A stretch of 64,000 nucleotides of DNA from Allobosea sp. (GCA_017307955.1 JAFKFV010000009.1:310001-374000), one strand, 5' to 3'; positions 44,900 through 53,956 are shown, numbered from the stretch's first letter. Numbers and translations are program-made. The notes: a model not told the origin generated them from the sequence alone.

Positions 44900-45743
44900 C
44901 GGGGGCCGGCTCCGGGATCGGCGGCAGCGGCGCGGCGGTGTCGTCGTCCTGAGGCTCAGCCGGGCGCGCGTCGTCGTCCGGTTCGGCGACGCCCTGCAGG
45001 CTGGTATCGAGATCGGCGAAGAAGTCCCCGATCCGCGCGGCATCGTCGCCGAGGTCATGCGCGCCGATGCGGACCGCCGAGCGCATGTCGACCAGCGTGC
45101 CGCTGCCATCGGCGATGACGCGGATCACGACATCGACCGGCAGCGCCAGCAGGAAAGTCTTCGCTCCGGCCTCGATCCAGCCGACCTCGTTGTCGGCATC
45201 TGGCGCCCGCTCGTCGGTCACCGTCCATCCGCGCGCAGCGACCAGCCCATCGATCGCCTGATAAACGCGCGCCGGCGCCAGCGGATAATGGCGCGGGACG
45301 ATCGCCGGATAGGCGGCGAGCTGCGCCGCCTGGATTCCCTCGCCCGGCAGCGGCCGCATCACCACGGAATCGGGCGCCGCCGTGAAGAGCGGCGGATCGA
45401 TCACGTCCGTCTAGACATCGGCGAGGCGCTGCAGCCGCGCGAGGTCGACAACCACGATCGCAGGCAGGATCAGCGCGGCGACCGCCAGCGCGATGGCGCC
45501 GATCGCCATGCCGGCGCCCTCGTCACCGTCGCGCCATATGGCGCGCAGCGCGACGGCGGCGGCGACAATGGCGACCGCCGCCAGCAGCCAGGCGAGCGCC
45601 AGCGTGGCGAAGAGCGGCGCGATCTCGAGCCGGTCCAATTGCCTCAGCACGACCGCGAGGATCGTGAGCGGCAATGGCAGCAGCGCCAGCCGCATCGCGA
45701 TGCGCGCGCCCGGCGCGAGGCGGCGCGGCGGCCGGCGCATCAT
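44886..45743 (-). pseudogene. DUF1499 protein interrupted by an in-frame amber codon
   Basis: The two halves share one frame. The 5' part (45743 to 45414) encodes MMRRPP, then several membrane segments (LALLPLPLTILAVVLRQL, LFATLALAWLLAAV, GAIALAVAALILPAIVVVDL), ending LQRLADV. A TAG at 45413-45411 follows. The frame continues with TDVIDPPLFTAAPDSVV, then the soluble DUF1499 domain to 44886. In relatives this is normally one protein with an N-terminal membrane part and a C-terminal DUF1499 domain. One base change in a codon such as TCG would restore it. A GTG (45404) could restart the second half but has no clear ribosome binding site. A sequencing error is possible. Confidence 0.72.
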
Positions 45744-45979
45744 TTTTTGTGCTCCGCAGCGAAGGCTCGGCAATAGAACGCGGGCGACGCCTTGTGCCCA
45801 AAAGGCAACAGCCAACGTCCATCAAGTTCAATGCACGACATCACGCGTCTATTTAGCCCATTAACGAAAATCTAAATCACGATGATGCCATATTGCCTTA
45901 CCATATCCGCCTTGCACGAAGAGCAGCCGGCGGAAGATCGGCACGACGGCGGAAATACGCCTGGGACTGAAACAACATC

Positions 45980-46183
45980 ATGACCGACAAAGATCACGCA
46001 ACCTTACAGACCAAGACCCAACGTGAACACGGCGACGACCTCTGCGCCAAGTATGGCGCGCTGGGCAATCCCGACCTTGTCGCGGCCCTGCGCCAGCAGA
46101 AGACGGCCAAGAGCATGCCGAAGCGCAGCTCCGTCGGCTCGCCCCAGATGCAGATGGCCATCGCCGCGCGCGAGCAGGATTGA
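45980..46183 (+). CDS. Small hypothetical protein (67 aa)
   Basis: A 67-residue hydrophilic protein without a recognised domain, signal peptide or membrane segment. It includes LCAKYGALGNPDLVAALRQQ and a basic middle (KSMPKRSS). The ATG at 45980 follows a stretch of lower-GC sequence (about 45830-45930) that could hold a promoter, but I see only a weak ribosome binding site. It is free of overlap with other genes. It may be real; function unknown. Confidence 0.5.
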   Translation: MTDKDHATLQTKTQREHGDDLCAKYGALGNPDLVAALRQQKTAKSMPKRSSVGSPQMQMAIAAREQD

Positions 46184-46302
46184 TCCGTCCGACCGCGAGG
46201 CCGGGTGACGACGCGTAAAGAGTAGACGGCGGGCGCGTGGAAGACCATGCGCTTGCAAGGCGGGCTCCGACTCGGCCCCGCCGCTTGCGGCCACGCTGCC
46301 GA

Positions 46303-46938
46303 TCACGAGAGCAGCGGCCCCAGCACCTGCCACAGCAGCGACGTCGCGATGGCCGCCATGACGAGGGCGATCAGCCCGTCGAGCACGCGCCAGGCCGAAG
46401 GCCGCGCGAAGAGCGGCGCTGCCAGCCGCGCGCCAAAGCCGAGCGAAAAGAACCAGACCGCAGAGGCGCTCGCAGCGCCGGCCGCGAAAGCGACCCGCTC
46501 CATGCCGACATGGCGTGCCGAGAGCGAGCCGAGCAGCACCACCGTATCCAGATAGACATGCGGATTGAGGAATGTGAGCGCCGCGATCGTGGCGAGCGCC
46601 GGCCCGAGCCGCGATTCGGCGGCGCCGCGCGCCGAGAGCCCGCCGGGATGCAGCGCGCGGCGGAGCGCCATCGCGCCATAGGTGAACAGGAACGCGGCGC
46701 CGGCCAGCGTCACCACCGTCAGCACGAGCGGCGATTGCTGGACCAGCGTTCCGAGGCCCGCGACGCCGGCGATGATGAGGACCGCGTCGGAGAGCGTGCA
46801 GAAGGCCGCGACCGCGAAGACATGGCGGCGGGCGAGGCCCTGTCGCAGCACGAAGGCGTTCTGGGCGCCGATGGCGATGATGAGACTGGCGCCGAGCAGG
46901 AAGCCTTCGAGCGCCGGTGCGGCGAGCGGCAGAGTCAT
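46303..46938 (-). CDS. LysE/ArgO-type amino acid exporter
   Basis: A 211-residue inner-membrane exporter of the LysE superfamily, ArgO/LysE branch. It opens with FLLGASLIIAIGAQNAFVLRQGL, the family hallmark. It contains DAVLIIAGVAGLG and, near residue 125, TFLNPHVYLDTVVLLGS, typical of arginine or lysine exporters. About six membrane segments are visible. It ends in WQVLGPLLS. The YedK-like gene is 19 bases upstream in the same direction, so the two may be cotranscribed. Confidence 0.9.
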   Translation of the reverse strand: MTLPLAAPALEGFLLGASLIIAIGAQNAFVLRQGLARRHVFAVAAFCTLSDAVLIIAGVAGLGTLVQQSPLVLTVVTLAGAAFLFTYGAMALRRALHPGGLSARGAAESRLGPALATIAALTFLNPHVYLDTVVLLGSLSARHVGMERVAFAAGAASASAVWFFSLGFGARLAAPLFARPSAWRVLDGLIALVMAAIATSLLWQVLGPLLS

Positions 46939-46957
46939 GACGGTATCCGATGGTCGG

Positions 46958-47716
46958 TCAGAAGAGCTTCAGCTGGCGCTCGGGCGCAGCCGATTCAGCA
47001 GGTTGGGGGGGCTTCGGCTTTCGTGGCGGGGCCTCCACCTCGATAGCCGCTTCGACCGGCTGCTGCAGGGCTGGATCGTCGTCGCGAGCGCTGTTGACGC
47101 GCGGGCTGACCGGGACGGCCTCGAGGAGGCCGGCGGGCGGCGGTCGCAGCAGATCCGCCAGTTCCCCGCGCTCGGCCGGCACGAGGCCCAGCCAGCGATC
47201 ATAGTCCTCAGGTTCGATCACGACCGGCATGCGGTCATGGATCGGCGCGAGGTCGCCGTTCGCGGCGGTGGTCAGGATCGTCGCGCTGTCGAGGAGATTG
47301 CCGTTGGCATCGGCATACTCGTCCCAGAGCCCAGCGAGAGCGAGGATGCGCCGCTTGGGCGCCGTAACCAGATAGGGCTGCTTGTGGCCACCCGTCTCCT
47401 TCTTCCATTCATAGAAGCCGGTCGCCGGAACGAGGCAGCGGCGGTGGCGGAAGGGGCCGCGAAAGGCGGGCTTGTCGGGCGCCGATTCGGCACGCGCGTT
47501 GAAGAAGAGCGGCAGCTCGGCCGGGTTCTTGGCCCAGGACGGAATGAGGCCCCACCGGACCAGCGCCAGCGACCGCGTGCCCTTCTCGGCCCGAACAACA
47601 TGGATCGGCTGCGTCGGCGCGATGTTGTAGCGCGGCGGGAACCACTCGATGCGGATCAGCGAGAACTCTTCCTCGAGATCGGCCGGCGCCACTGCCAGCG
47701 CAAATCGTCCACACAT
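46958..47716 (-). CDS. SOS response-associated peptidase family protein (YedK/HMCES)
   Basis: A 252-residue protein that crosslinks to abasic sites in single-stranded DNA. Cys2 in MCGRFA is the reactive residue exposed after Met removal. FPPRYNIAPTQ, FNARAESAPDKPAFR and GFYEWKKE (Glu) are the family motifs, and IHDRMPVVIEPE carries the conserved His. The C-terminal 50 residues are Pro-rich and variable. It protects DNA during replication of damaged templates. The LysE-type gene follows 19 bases after. Confidence 0.95.
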   Translation of the reverse strand: MCGRFALAVAPADLEEEFSLIRIEWFPPRYNIAPTQPIHVVRAEKGTRSLALVRWGLIPSWAKNPAELPLFFNARAESAPDKPAFRGPFRHRRCLVPATGFYEWKKETGGHKQPYLVTAPKRRILALAGLWDEYADANGNLLDSATILTTAANGDLAPIHDRMPVVIEPEDYDRWLGLVPAERGELADLLRPPPAGLLEAVPVSPRVNSARDDDPALQQPVEAAIEVEAPPRKPKPPQPAESAAPERQLKLF

Positions 47717-47834
47717 CGTCTCGTCCTCGCTCCTCGGCCTCTTCTAGGCGCTGGACCCGGGCTTGCCCAGAGGGACACGGCAAGACCTGACGAGCCCCTT
47801 CCGCCCGCTCGGCTTTCAGGCCAATTTCGGCCGC

Positions 47835-48275
47835 ATGAGCGAAAAGAGCATCCCTGTTGAAGCGGCAGAGGCGGCGCGGCCGGGAATCGGCGTCAGCGTC
47901 GCCGTCTGGCGCGACGACCGCGTGCTGCTCGTGCAGCGCGCCCGCGCGCCTTTCGCCGGCGTCTGGTCGCTGCCGGGCGGGCGCGTCGAATGGGGCGAGA
48001 GGCTGGAGGACGCGGCGCGGCGCGAGCTTCTCGAGGAGACCGGCCTTCGCGCCGGCCCGCTCAGGCTCGTCTCGGCCATCGACGCCATTCACCGCGAGGG
48101 CGATGTGGTACGCGCCCATTTCGTCGTCGTCAGCTTCACCGGCGAGGCCGAGGGCGAGGCCAGGGCCGCGAGCGACGCCGCGGCGGCGATGTTCGTGACG
48201 CTTGGAGAAGCGGCGGGCCTCGCCGTGACGCCGGGGCTCCTCGACGTCCTCGCGCTCTCGCGGCCGGCCGCCTGA
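47835..48275 (+). CDS. NUDIX hydrolase
   Basis: A 146-residue NUDIX protein. The box GGRVEWGERLEDAARRELLE, then ETGLRAG is intact, with the metal-binding Glu residues in place. The preceding GVSVAVWRDDRVLLVQRA strand is typical of members that act on ADP-ribose, nucleoside diphosphates or similar. The substrate is unclear. The ATG at 47835 is chosen. Its stop overlaps the next start by one base (TGATG), showing translational coupling with the TIGR02301 gene. Confidence 0.9.
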   Translation: MSEKSIPVEAAEAARPGIGVSVAVWRDDRVLLVQRARAPFAGVWSLPGGRVEWGERLEDAARRELLEETGLRAGPLRLVSAIDAIHREGDVVRAHFVVVSFTGEAEGEARAASDAAAAMFVTLGEAAGLAVTPGLLDVLALSRPAA

Positions 48276-48667
48276 TGCGCCGGATTCTCGCCGCCCTCTC
48301 CCTCGCGGCGGCAGTCGTGCTACCTCCGCCCGCTGCCCTCGCCGCCGACCCGCCCTATGACGCGGCGCTCGTCCGCCTCTCCGAGATTCTCGGCGCGCTG
48401 CATTATCTCGGGCCGCTCTGCGGTGTTGCGAAGCCGGGCGAATGGCGCGACCAGATGGAGGCGCTGCTCGCGGCCGAAACGCCCTCTCCCGAGCGGCAGG
48501 CGCGGCTGACAGAGGCCTTCAATGGCGGCTATCAGGGCTTCGCCGCGCTTTATCGCCGCTGCACCCCCTCGGCCGAACTCGCGATCGAGCGCTACCGCGC
48601 CGAGGGGAGCAAGCTCACCCGCGAGGTGACGACCCGATACGGCGGTGATGCATCGCCGCCACGTTAA
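48275..48667 (+). CDS. TIGR02301-family exported protein
   Basis: A 130-residue protein with a signal peptide (cleavage near ALA-AD, about residue 24). The body contains LSEILGALHYLGPLCGVAKPGEWRD, interrupted here for length, and FNGGYQGFAALYRRCTPSAE with conserved Cys and Tyr-Arg. This matches TIGR02301, a family of small exported proteins in Hyphomicrobiales with unknown function. It is coupled to the NUDIX gene. Confidence 0.82.
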   Translation: MRRILAALSLAAAVVLPPPAALAADPPYDAALVRLSEILGALHYLGPLCGVAKPGEWRDQMEALLAAETPSPERQARLTEAFNGGYQGFAALYRRCTPSAELAIERYRAEGSKLTREVTTRYGGDASPPR

Positions 48668-48812
48668 CCGAATTAACCGGATTCTTAGGTTTGAATTAAC
48701 CCCCCCTTCAGGATCGCTGTCTCGCGCGACTCCTCGCGTGCTAGGTTCGAATGAGGGTGATTCGAGGCGTGGAGGCGCCGGTCGCCGCAGAAAACGGGAA
48801 GGCTTGCCTTTG

Positions 48813-49067
48813 ATGGATCAGGATCGCGACATCGCCGACGCCGAGATCGCGGAGCAGAAGCGGGCCGCCCTCGCCTATCTGACGGAAGCCTGGGACGAGG
48901 CGGTCGCGGAAGGCATCGAGCCCGACATCATGGCCCATGCCGCGCTGTTCGCCTCGCTCTCCGATCTGATCGACACCTATGGCGAGGACGCCGTCGCCGA
49001 GCTCGCGGTCTCGCTGCCCGACCGCATCCGCCGTGGCGAGTTCACGCTGCAGCGGACGATCCAGTAG
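48813..49067 (+). CDS. Small conserved-type hypothetical protein (84 aa)
   Basis: An 84-residue acidic, fully helical protein without membrane segment or signal peptide. It contains ALAYLTEAWDEAVAEGIEPD and FASLSDLIDTYGEDAVAELA. I do not recognise the family, but the pattern is that of a conserved Hyphomicrobiales small protein. The ATG at 48813 has a weak AAGG site about ten bases before. The frame extends upstream to 48645 but with poor codon character. Confidence 0.68.
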   Translation: MDQDRDIADAEIAEQKRAALAYLTEAWDEAVAEGIEPDIMAHAALFASLSDLIDTYGEDAVAELAVSLPDRIRRGEFTLQRTIQ

Positions 49068-49204
49068 GCGCGGGCCAGCGTTCCGCCGCAATCTCTTGCT
49101 GGTATCGCCGCGATGCGGCGATGATGCCGCTTCCGAGCCCGTCCGGCCGAGCGGTTCCGGCGCGCCGGGTTCGGCCCTGACAATCGCTTCCTCAGGAGTT
49201 GGCC

Positions 49205-49918
49205 ATGCGCGGAAGAAATCCGGCGGCGCTTTTCACAACGGCAGCCCTCGCTTTCGTCCTCGCATCGGGTACGGCCGCCCTGGCCGCCGCCCCGGTCGAG
49301 CCGGCGCCCGCTCCTTCGAAATCGGTGCCGACCCAGTCGATCACGCCGCCGCCCGGCCCGACCGAGGATGGCGACGGCGACGCGGCGCCGGCCGACAGCC
49401 AGCCGGATCAGCCCGCTCCGGGCGCCGCCGCGCAGCAGGACGAGCCGGTTCCGACCGTCGAATATGACGTCGCCAAGCTGCCGCCCGCGGTGCAGGCGCT
49501 CCGCCAGAAGATCATCGACGCGGCCAAGACCGGCGATATCAACGCGCTGAAGCCGCTGATCGAGGCAGGGCCGCATCCGACCAATCTCGGTGCCAGCGAC
49601 GACGACGCCGAAGACCCGATCGCCTATCTGAAGACCCTTTCGGGCGATCCGGACGGCCGCGAGATCCTCGCCATCCTCAGCGAGATCCTCGAGGCGGGTT
49701 ATGTCCATGTCGACGCCGGCACGCCGAACGAGCTCTATATCTGGCCCTATTTCGCGCGCTACCCGCTGGACAAGCTCTCGCCGCCGCAGATGGTCGAGCT
49801 GTTCCGCCTGCTCACCTCGTCGGACTATGACGAGATGAAGAATTATGGCGCCTATCTCTTCTACCGCGTCGGCATCACGCCGAACGGGCACTGGAGCGAG
49901 TTCCAGGCCGGCGACTGA
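49205..49918 (+). CDS. Exported hypothetical protein with ankyrin-like helices
   Basis: A 237-residue protein with a signal peptide (cleavage near ALAA-AP, about residue 27). A Pro/Asp-rich linker is followed by a folded C-terminal domain (IIDAAKTGDINALKPLIEAG, then ILSEILEAGYVHVDAG, PNELYIWPYFARYPLDKLSP). The segment IIDAAKTGDINALKPLIEAG resembles one ankyrin-like helix pair. I know no function. A strong AGGAG site precedes the ATG at 49205. Confidence 0.8.
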   Translation: MRGRNPAALFTTAALAFVLASGTAALAAAPVEPAPAPSKSVPTQSITPPPGPTEDGDGDAAPADSQPDQPAPGAAAQQDEPVPTVEYDVAKLPPAVQALRQKIIDAAKTGDINALKPLIEAGPHPTNLGASDDDAEDPIAYLKTLSGDPDGREILAILSEILEAGYVHVDAGTPNELYIWPYFARYPLDKLSPPQMVELFRLLTSSDYDEMKNYGAYLFYRVGITPNGHWSEFQAGD

Positions 49919-49975
49919 CGCAATCTTGACGCGATGAACCGTTCATGGTCTGTTCTCCCGAAACGGGAGGACGGC

Positions 49976-50380
49976 ATGCAGTTTCATCGCGGACGGCTCA
50001 TCGACCATATCCAGATCGTCTCGTCGGATGTCGCCGCCAGCCGGCGCTTCTACGAAGCGGTGCTCGGCGTCCTCGGCATTGCCGTCGAGGGCGGCGAGGA
50101 GTGGTTCTATGCGGATGAGCTGTTCGTCTCGGGCGGCACGCCGCTGACGGGCCGCTGCCATATCGCCTTCCAGGCCGCAGACGCCGAAACGGTCGCGGCC
50201 TTCCATGCCGCGGGCCTCGCGGCGGGCGGCCGCGACAATGGGGGCCCCGGCGAGCGCTCCTATCATCCCGGCTACTACGCGGCCTTCCTGCTCGATCCGG
50301 ACGGCAACAATATCGAGGCGGTCACGCACGGACCGCACCGCCGCTCGGCGGCGTCGGTGCTGATCGATGTCGACGACTGA
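49976..50380 (+). CDS. VOC (glyoxalase/bleomycin resistance) family protein
   Basis: A 134-residue vicinal-oxygen-chelate protein. It opens with IDHIQIVSSDVAASRRFYEA, the hallmark His and Phe-Tyr. CHIAFQAAD and AAFLLDPDGNNIEAV follow, the latter holding the metal-ligand glutamate. Members are isomerases, dioxygenases or resistance proteins, and no choice is possible here. The ATG at 49976 has a GGGAGGA site. It converges on the dihydroorotase-like gene, with 17 bases between stops. Confidence 0.88.
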   Translation: MQFHRGRLIDHIQIVSSDVAASRRFYEAVLGVLGIAVEGGEEWFYADELFVSGGTPLTGRCHIAFQAADAETVAAFHAAGLAAGGRDNGGPGERSYHPGYYAAFLLDPDGNNIEAVTHGPHRRSAASVLIDVDD

Positions 50381-50397
50381 CGATGGCAGGCGGAGGC

Positions 50398-51756
50398 TCA
50401 GCCGCGCGGCAGCGCCTCGCTGAAGAGGACCGGTTCGCCGCCGGACGGGGCCGCGAGTTCGCCCTCCCACATGACCTGACGCCCGCGCACGACGGTGCCG
50501 ACCGGCCAGCCGAAGACGCGCTTGCCGTCATAGGGCGTCCAGCCGGCGCGCGAGGCGATCCAGCCATTGGTGATCGTCGCGCGGCGCTTCAGGTCGACGA
50601 TCGTGAAGTCCGCGTCATAGCCGACCGCGATGCGGCCCTTGCGGGCGATGCCGAAGAGGCGCGCCGGACCGGCGGAGGTTAGGTCGACGAAGCGCTCCAG
50701 CGACAGGCGACCGGCATTGACATGGTCCAGCATGATCGGGACCAGCGTCTGCACGCCGGTCATGCCCGACGGGCTCTCGGGATAGGGCTTCGCCTTCTCC
50801 TCCAGCGTGTGCGGGGCATGGTCGGAGCCGAGAACGTCGATGACGCCGTTGGCGATGCCCTGCCAGATGCCGGCCTGATGCGCCTTGTCGCGCACCGGCG
50901 GGTTCATCTGCAGCTTCGTGCCGAGCCGCTCATAGTCGTCGGCGGAAAGCGTCAGGTGATGCGGCGTCGCCTCGGCGGTGACGATATCCTTGTGGTCGGC
51001 AAGATAGGCGATCTCTTCGGCGGTCGAGATATGCAGGATATGGATGCGGGCGCCCTTCGAACGGGCGATGCGCACCAGCCGCTCGGTCGCCATCAGCGCC
51101 GCCGTCGCGTCGCGCCAGATCGGATGCGAGGAAGCGTCGCCCGGCACGCGCAGATGCTTGCGGTCGTTCAGCCGCATCTCGTCCTCGGCATGGAAGGCGG
51201 CGCGCCGCCGCGTCGCCCCGAGAATGGCCGCGATACCGGCATCGTCCTCGACGAGGAGATCGCCGGTCGACGAACCGATGAACACCTTGATGCCCGCCGC
51301 GCCCGGCAGCCGCTCGAGATCGGGAATATCGGCGACATTGTCGCGCGTGCCGCCGACCCAGAAGGCGAAGTCGCAATGCATGCGCCCGCGCGCCCGCTTG
51401 ATCTTGTCGGCGAGCGCATCGGCGCTCGTCGTGGTCGGCTTGGTGTTCGGCATCTCGAAGACGGCAGTGACACCGCCCATCACGGCGGCGCGCGACCCGG
51501 TCTCGAGGTCTTCCTTGTGCTCGGCGCCCGGCTCGCGGAAATGGACCTGGCTGTCGATGACACCCGGCAGGATGTGAAGGCCGGTGCAGTCGACGACGCG
51601 GTCGGCGCGGCGCGGATCGATATCGCCGATCGCCGCGATTCGCCCGTTGCGCACGGCGATGTCGGGGGTGCCGACGCCGTCATGGTTGACGACGGTGCCG
51701 TTGCGGAACAAAAGCTCGTAGGTGGACTTGTCGCTTGTCGTCTCGTTTGTCGTCAT
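50398..51756 (-). CDS. pyrC: Dihydroorotase (class I-like) with altered first metal motif
   Basis: A 452-residue cyclic amidohydrolase. The motif DSQVHFREPG (Gln70, His72) replaces the usual HxH found in class I dihydroorotases. The lysine in AGIKVFIGSST is present, as are HAEDEMRL, HILHIST and DVLGSDHAPHT. The protein may form dihydroorotate in pyrimidine synthesis, or act as an allantoinase-like or structural paralogue. pyrB is not next to it. The start at 51756 has a GGAGGG site. I recall similar QVHFREPG sequences in Hyphomicrobiales, so this is not necessarily a defect. Confidence 0.82.
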   Translation of the reverse strand: MTTNETTSDKSTYELLFRNGTVVNHDGVGTPDIAVRNGRIAAIGDIDPRRADRVVDCTGLHILPGVIDSQVHFREPGAEHKEDLETGSRAAVMGGVTAVFEMPNTKPTTTSADALADKIKRARGRMHCDFAFWVGGTRDNVADIPDLERLPGAAGIKVFIGSSTGDLLVEDDAGIAAILGATRRRAAFHAEDEMRLNDRKHLRVPGDASSHPIWRDATAALMATERLVRIARSKGARIHILHISTAEEIAYLADHKDIVTAEATPHHLTLSADDYERLGTKLQMNPPVRDKAHQAGIWQGIANGVIDVLGSDHAPHTLEEKAKPYPESPSGMTGVQTLVPIMLDHVNAGRLSLERFVDLTSAGPARLFGIARKGRIAVGYDADFTIVDLKRRATITNGWIASRAGWTPYDGKRVFGWPVGTVVRGRQVMWEGELAAPSGGEPVLFSEALPRG

Positions 51757-51872
51757 GGCCGCCCTCCCCAGCGCCAGCCTGTGTTCGTCGCCGCTCATGG
51801 CACAAACGCTTCTCCGGCTTAAGGTTGCGCGGCGGGGAGCACAAGCGCGGCAAATGCATGGGAACCATGCCA

Positions 51873-52736
51873 ATGCGTAAGGGGTACTCTGCCGTTCTCG
51901 CCGACCGCGGCGTGGTGCGGATCGGCGGCGCCGAGGCGCGCGGCTTCCTGCAGAATATCGTCACGACGGACATGGAGCGTGTCGCCGAGGACCGCGCCGG
52001 CTTCGGTGCGCTCTTGTCGCCGCAGGGCAAGATCCTGGCGGATTTCCTCGTCTTCGCCGATGGGGACGGCTTCCTCATCGACCTGCCCAGGGCGGCGCTC
52101 GCCGACTTCGTGAAGCGGATGACGCTTTATCGCCTGCGCGCCAAGGTCGAGATCGCCGACCTTTCGGCCGAGCGGAAAGTCGCGGTGTTCTGGGGCGGCG
52201 ACGCGCCGGCCGGTGCCGTGTCCGATCCGCGCCTCGCCGGGCTCGGCCATCGCGCCATCTTGGCCAAGGACGCGCCGACCGAGAACGAGACACAAGCCGA
52301 AGCATGGCACGCGCATCGCATCGCGCTCGGCGTTCCCGAGGGCGGACGCGATTTCGCCTTCGGCGAGGCCTTTCCGCACGATGTCGACATGGATGATCTC
52401 GCCGGCGTCGATTTCCGCAAGGGTTGCTATGTCGGCCAGGAGATCGTCTCGCGCATGCAGCATCGCGGCACCGCCCGCCGCCGCGCCGTCATCGTGACCG
52501 GCGCAGGAGATCTGCCGGAGACCGGCACCGCCGTCGAGGGCGATGGCAAGGCGCTCGGCGCGCTCGGCTCGCATGCCGGCCAGACCGGTATCGCGCTGCT
52601 CCGCCTCGACCGGACCCGACTCGCGCTCGATGCCGGCGCGTCGATCACCGCGGGCGGCGTGCCGCTTTCGATCACGCTCCCCTCCTTCGCGCATTTCGGC
52701 TGGCCGGCCAGTGGCGAAGACGAGGGCGCGGCGTGA
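51873..52736 (+). CDS. ygfZ: Folate-binding protein YgfZ
   Basis: A 287-residue YgfZ/GcvT-like protein that uses tetrahydrofolate to support Fe-S cluster enzymes. The signature KGCYVGQE, with its conserved Cys, is at about residues 183-190. RGFLQNIVTTDMER near the N-terminus and MQHRGTARRR after the signature agree with the family. Starts at 51858, 51867 or 51873 are possible. The last is best spaced from a GGGA site. The next gene starts inside its stop codon region (GTGA overlap). Confidence 0.92.
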   Translation: MRKGYSAVLADRGVVRIGGAEARGFLQNIVTTDMERVAEDRAGFGALLSPQGKILADFLVFADGDGFLIDLPRAALADFVKRMTLYRLRAKVEIADLSAERKVAVFWGGDAPAGAVSDPRLAGLGHRAILAKDAPTENETQAEAWHAHRIALGVPEGGRDFAFGEAFPHDVDMDDLAGVDFRKGCYVGQEIVSRMQHRGTARRRAVIVTGAGDLPETGTAVEGDGKALGALGSHAGQTGIALLRLDRTRLALDAGASITAGGVPLSITLPSFAHFGWPASGEDEGAA

Positions 52737-53347
52737 GCGCTGCGGCCCGCCCGCCGCGCGTCTGGCAGCGCATGCTGTCCGGCCGCAGGCTCGACCTCGC
52801 CGATCCCTCGCCTTTCGACGTCGAGATCAGCGACATCGCGCATGGGCTTGCCCGCGTCGCACGCTGGAACGGCCAGACGCGCGGGCCGCATGCCTTTTCG
52901 GTGGCGCAGCATTCGGTGCTCGTGGTCGATATCGCGGTGCGGCTCGATCCCTCGCTCTCTGACGCCGACCGCCTTGCGGCGCTGCTGCATGACGCGCCGG
53001 AATATGTGATCGGCGACATGATCTCGCCCTTCAAGGCGCTGGTCGGCGGCGCCTACAAGGCCGTCGAGGCGCGCCTCCTCGCCGCAATCCATCTGCGCTT
53101 CGGACTGCCGGCCGAACGCCGCGCCGAGCTGACACGGGCGATCAAGGCGGCCGACCGCATCGCCGCCTATCACGAAGCGACGACGCTGGCCGGCTTCGGC
53201 GCCGAGGAGGCGACGCAGTTCTTCGGCCGCCCGCGTGGCATCGCCGCCGACCATCTGGCGATGGAGCCCTGGCCGACTTCCGAGGCCGAGCGGCGCTTCC
53301 TCGCGCTTTTCCAAACGCTGGTGGGCGAGGCGGCGCTTTCGTCGTGA
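52733..53347 (+). CDS. HD-domain hydrolase (YfbR-like)
   Basis: A 204-residue HD-family phosphohydrolase, probably acting on deoxynucleoside 5'-monophosphates. The histidines and aspartate of the site are seen in FSVAQHSVLVVD (His), LLHDAPEYVIGD (His-Asp) and AADRIAAYHE (Asp). The start is the GTG at 52733, which overlaps the ygfZ stop by four bases, so the two are translationally coupled. Without it no good upstream start exists. Substrate assignment is by family. Confidence 0.88.
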   Translation: MSAAARPPRVWQRMLSGRRLDLADPSPFDVEISDIAHGLARVARWNGQTRGPHAFSVAQHSVLVVDIAVRLDPSLSDADRLAALLHDAPEYVIGDMISPFKALVGGAYKAVEARLLAAIHLRFGLPAERRAELTRAIKAADRIAAYHEATTLAGFGAEEATQFFGRPRGIAADHLAMEPWPTSEAERRFLALFQTLVGEAALSS

Positions 53348-53430
53348 CCATGCGCGGCCGGCGCACTACATGAGGCAAGGCGTCGGGCGACTCGCCGGGC
53401 TGCCGACCGAACAGCAAGAAGGAATTTCCC

Positions 53431-53946
53431 ATGCCGCGCGTCCATGTGTGCTCGCTCTCCCGCATCGGAGCCACCGTGGCGCAGACGGGGGCCAGCCATC
53501 TGGTGACGCTCATCAATATGGGCACGCCGGTGGAGCGGCCCGCCTCGATCCCGGAGGAGCGGCATCTCTTTCTCGGCTTCAATGACATCCTCGAGCCGAT
53601 GGAGGGCATGACGGCGCCGGCGGTCGAGCATGTCGAGCAGCTGCTCGACTTCGTCGATGGCTGGAAGGGCGAGAAGCCGATCGTGGTGCATTGCTTCGCG
53701 GGCATCAGCCGGTCGACCGCCGCCGCCTTCATCACGGTCTGCGCGCTGCGGCCCGAGCGCGACGAGGCGGAGATCGCCGGCCTCATCCGCGCCGGCTCGC
53801 CTTCGGCTACACCCAATCTTCGCCTCGTGCGCTTCGCCGACGAGCTACTCGGCCGGCGCGGGCGCATGGTCCGGGCGATCGAGGAGATCGGACGCGGCCA
53901 TGACGCCTTCGAAGGGCACCCCTTCGCCCTCGCGCTCGACCGCTGA
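53431..53946 (+). CDS. Dual-specificity/tyrosine phosphatase-like protein
   Basis: A 171-residue phosphatase with the HCX5R active-site loop VVHCFAGISRSTA (Cys88, Arg94). The N-terminal segment IGATVAQTGASHLVTLINMG and a general-acid Asp candidate in FNDILEP fit this small bacterial PTP group. Substrates may be phosphotyrosine proteins or small phosphates. The ATG at 53431 has an AAGGA site upstream. It lies 83 bases downstream of the HD gene and ten bases before the DUF454 gene, forming a compact group. Confidence 0.9.
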   Translation: MPRVHVCSLSRIGATVAQTGASHLVTLINMGTPVERPASIPEERHLFLGFNDILEPMEGMTAPAVEHVEQLLDFVDGWKGEKPIVVHCFAGISRSTAAAFITVCALRPERDEAEIAGLIRAGSPSATPNLRLVRFADELLGRRGRMVRAIEEIGRGHDAFEGHPFALALDR

Positions 53947-53956
53947 ACGGCGCGGG

